Assembly (NCBI RefSeq): GCF_001439605.1
Contig: NZ_LMBX01000016.1
Coordinates: forward strand, 12,320-76,319
From: Cytobacillus praedii
GTDB taxonomy: Bacteria > Bacillota > Bacilli > Bacillales > Cytobacillaceae
Direction: 5' to 3'
Length of the DNA: 64,000 nt
Made by a program: the position numbers and the translations under genes. Each line of letters opens with the position of its first letter. Position 1 is the stretch's first letter. Below the pieces are notes generated by a model. That model ran no database searches and was not told where the DNA came from. It saw only the letters and a program-made list of their open reading frames with translations. Positions 63,320 to 64,000 of the stretch are shown in pieces.

Positions 63320-64000
63320 ATGGCTAAAAAAAATCGTCATAAAGATTTAGGATTAAGTGATGAGAAAGTATTAGAAATGTATGAAATGATGCTTTTATCA
63401 CGTCGTATTGATGAGCGTATGTGGCTATTAAACCGCGCTGGTAAAATTCCATTTGTTATTTCATGTCAAGGTCAAGAGGCAGCACAAATTGGTGCAGCGT
63501 ATGCGCTTGATAAAGAGAAGGATTATGTTCTTCCATACTACCGCGACATGGGTGTTGTATTAACTTTTGGTATGACTGCAAGAGACTTAATGCTTTCTGC
63601 ATTCGCTAAAGCAGAAGATCCAAACTCAGGCGGCCGTCAAATGCCAGGACACTTTGGTCAAAAGAAAAATCGCATCGTAACAGGTTCTTCTCCAGTTACT
63701 ACGCAAGTTCCACACGCAGTTGGTATTGCTTTAGCTGGAAAAATGGAAGGAAAAGACTTAGTAACTTTTGTAACATTTGGTGAAGGTTCTTCTAACCAAG
63801 GAGACTTTCATGAAGGTGCAAACTTTGCTGGAGTTCACAAGCTTCCTGTTATTTTCATGTGTGAAAATAACAAGTATGCGATCTCAATTCCAATTGAAAA
63901 ACAATTAGCATGTGAAAAAGTTTCTGATCGTGCAATTGGTTACGGTATGCCAGGGGTTACTGTAGACGGAAATGATCCACTTGAAGTATATAAAGCAGTT
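63320..64000 (+). CDS. bkdAA: Branched-chain alpha-keto acid dehydrogenase E1 alpha subunit (partial, cut by window end)
   Basis: First 227 codons are present without a stop. E1-alpha of the BCKDH complex, which decarboxylates keto acids from valine, leucine and isoleucine and makes primers for branched fatty acids. The thiamine diphosphate motif is FGEGSSNQGDFHEGANFAGVHK...ENNKYAIS near 154-195; GQEAAQIGAAYAL near 53-65 and RQMPGHFGQ near 108-116 are typical. AGGAGG precedes the ATG. bkdAB and bkdB are expected to the right. Confidence 0.95.
   Translation, partial: MAKKNRHKDLGLSDEKVLEMYEMMLLSRRIDERMWLLNRAGKIPFVISCQGQEAAQIGAAYALDKEKDYVLPYYRDMGVVLTFGMTARDLMLSAFAKAEDPNSGGRQMPGHFGQKKNRIVTGSSPVTTQVPHAVGIALAGKMEGKDLVTFVTFGEGSSNQGDFHEGANFAGVHKLPVIFMCENNKYAISIPIEKQLACEKVSDRAIGYGMPGVTVDGNDPLEVYKAV

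Noticed and set aside
1..64000. tRNA, rRNA, prophage or insertion sequence
   Set aside because: No tRNA-like cloverleaf, rRNA segment, integrase or transposase was recognised in the window.

Overview
The window is a 64 kb stretch of chromosome from an endospore-forming, naturally competent Bacillaceae (Bacillus sensu lato), low in G+C. The evidence is a complete comG operon, spoIIIAA-AH, spoIVB and spo0A, AGGAGG-type ribosome binding sites and gene order matching the Bacillus subtilis yqg-yqi region. No rRNA, tRNA, CRISPR array, prophage or insertion sequence was seen. I do not commit to a species.

Layout. 0.3-2.5 kb: a MidA-like methyltransferase, a DUF2626 protein and a cysteine-rich winged-helix regulator. 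2.7-7.5 kb: comGA-GG (competence pseudopilus), aroK, yqzE. 7.5-10 kb, minus strand: yqhH (SNF2 helicase) and yqhG. 10.2-16.1 kb: tandem glycine riboswitch, gcvT-gcvPA-gcvPB, then rhodanese YqhL (minus) and LipM octanoyltransferase. 16.1-26.5 kb holds genes not present at this place in B. subtilis: an ABC exporter with a DesK/DesR-type two-component system, the OpuA glycine betaine importer with a divergent GbsR-family regulator, and a B12-dependent ribonucleotide reductase with NrdR boxes. 26.6-31 kb: yqhO, yqhP, yqhR, aroQ, yqhT, efp. 31-38 kb: a 59-residue small ORF, a SIMPL protein and spoIIIAA-AH. 38-53.6 kb: a chemoreceptor-like protein, accB-accC-yqhY, nusB, folD, xseA-xseB-ispA, dxs, tlyA-type methyltransferase, argR, recN, spoIVB. 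53.6-56 kb: spo0A with a sigma-H promoter, yycC, GDPD esterase, yqzF. 56-64 kb: bkdR and the sigma-54 operon ptb-bcd-buk-lpdV-bkdAA; bkdAA is cut by the window end.

How the genes work together. GcvT/PA/PB oxidise glycine and LipM loads octanoate onto GcvH, the entry to lipoylation; BkdAA and LpdV belong to another lipoyl-dependent complex. AccB/AccC start fatty acid synthesis, while the bkd cluster supplies branched-chain primers. Dxs and IspA make isoprenoids. Spo0A starts sporulation, SpoIIIA proteins form the forespore-mother cell channel, and SpoIVB sends the later sigma-K signal.

The most unusual structure is a dispersed family of self-complementary intergenic elements (eight or more units at seven loci). 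They share AAGCGnAAGCGCCTTG and GCTAGACA ends and a GACCTCGAG core. Two tandem units keep their stems through compensatory base changes, one copy lies inside the spoIIIA operon, and three copies in the same orientation end just before the ribosome binding sites of xseA, dxs and lpdV. Other notable items are a likely ATT start for spoIIIAD, four 10-bp-phased AAAT repeats upstream of comG, and an array with a roughly 17-nt period after gcvPB.
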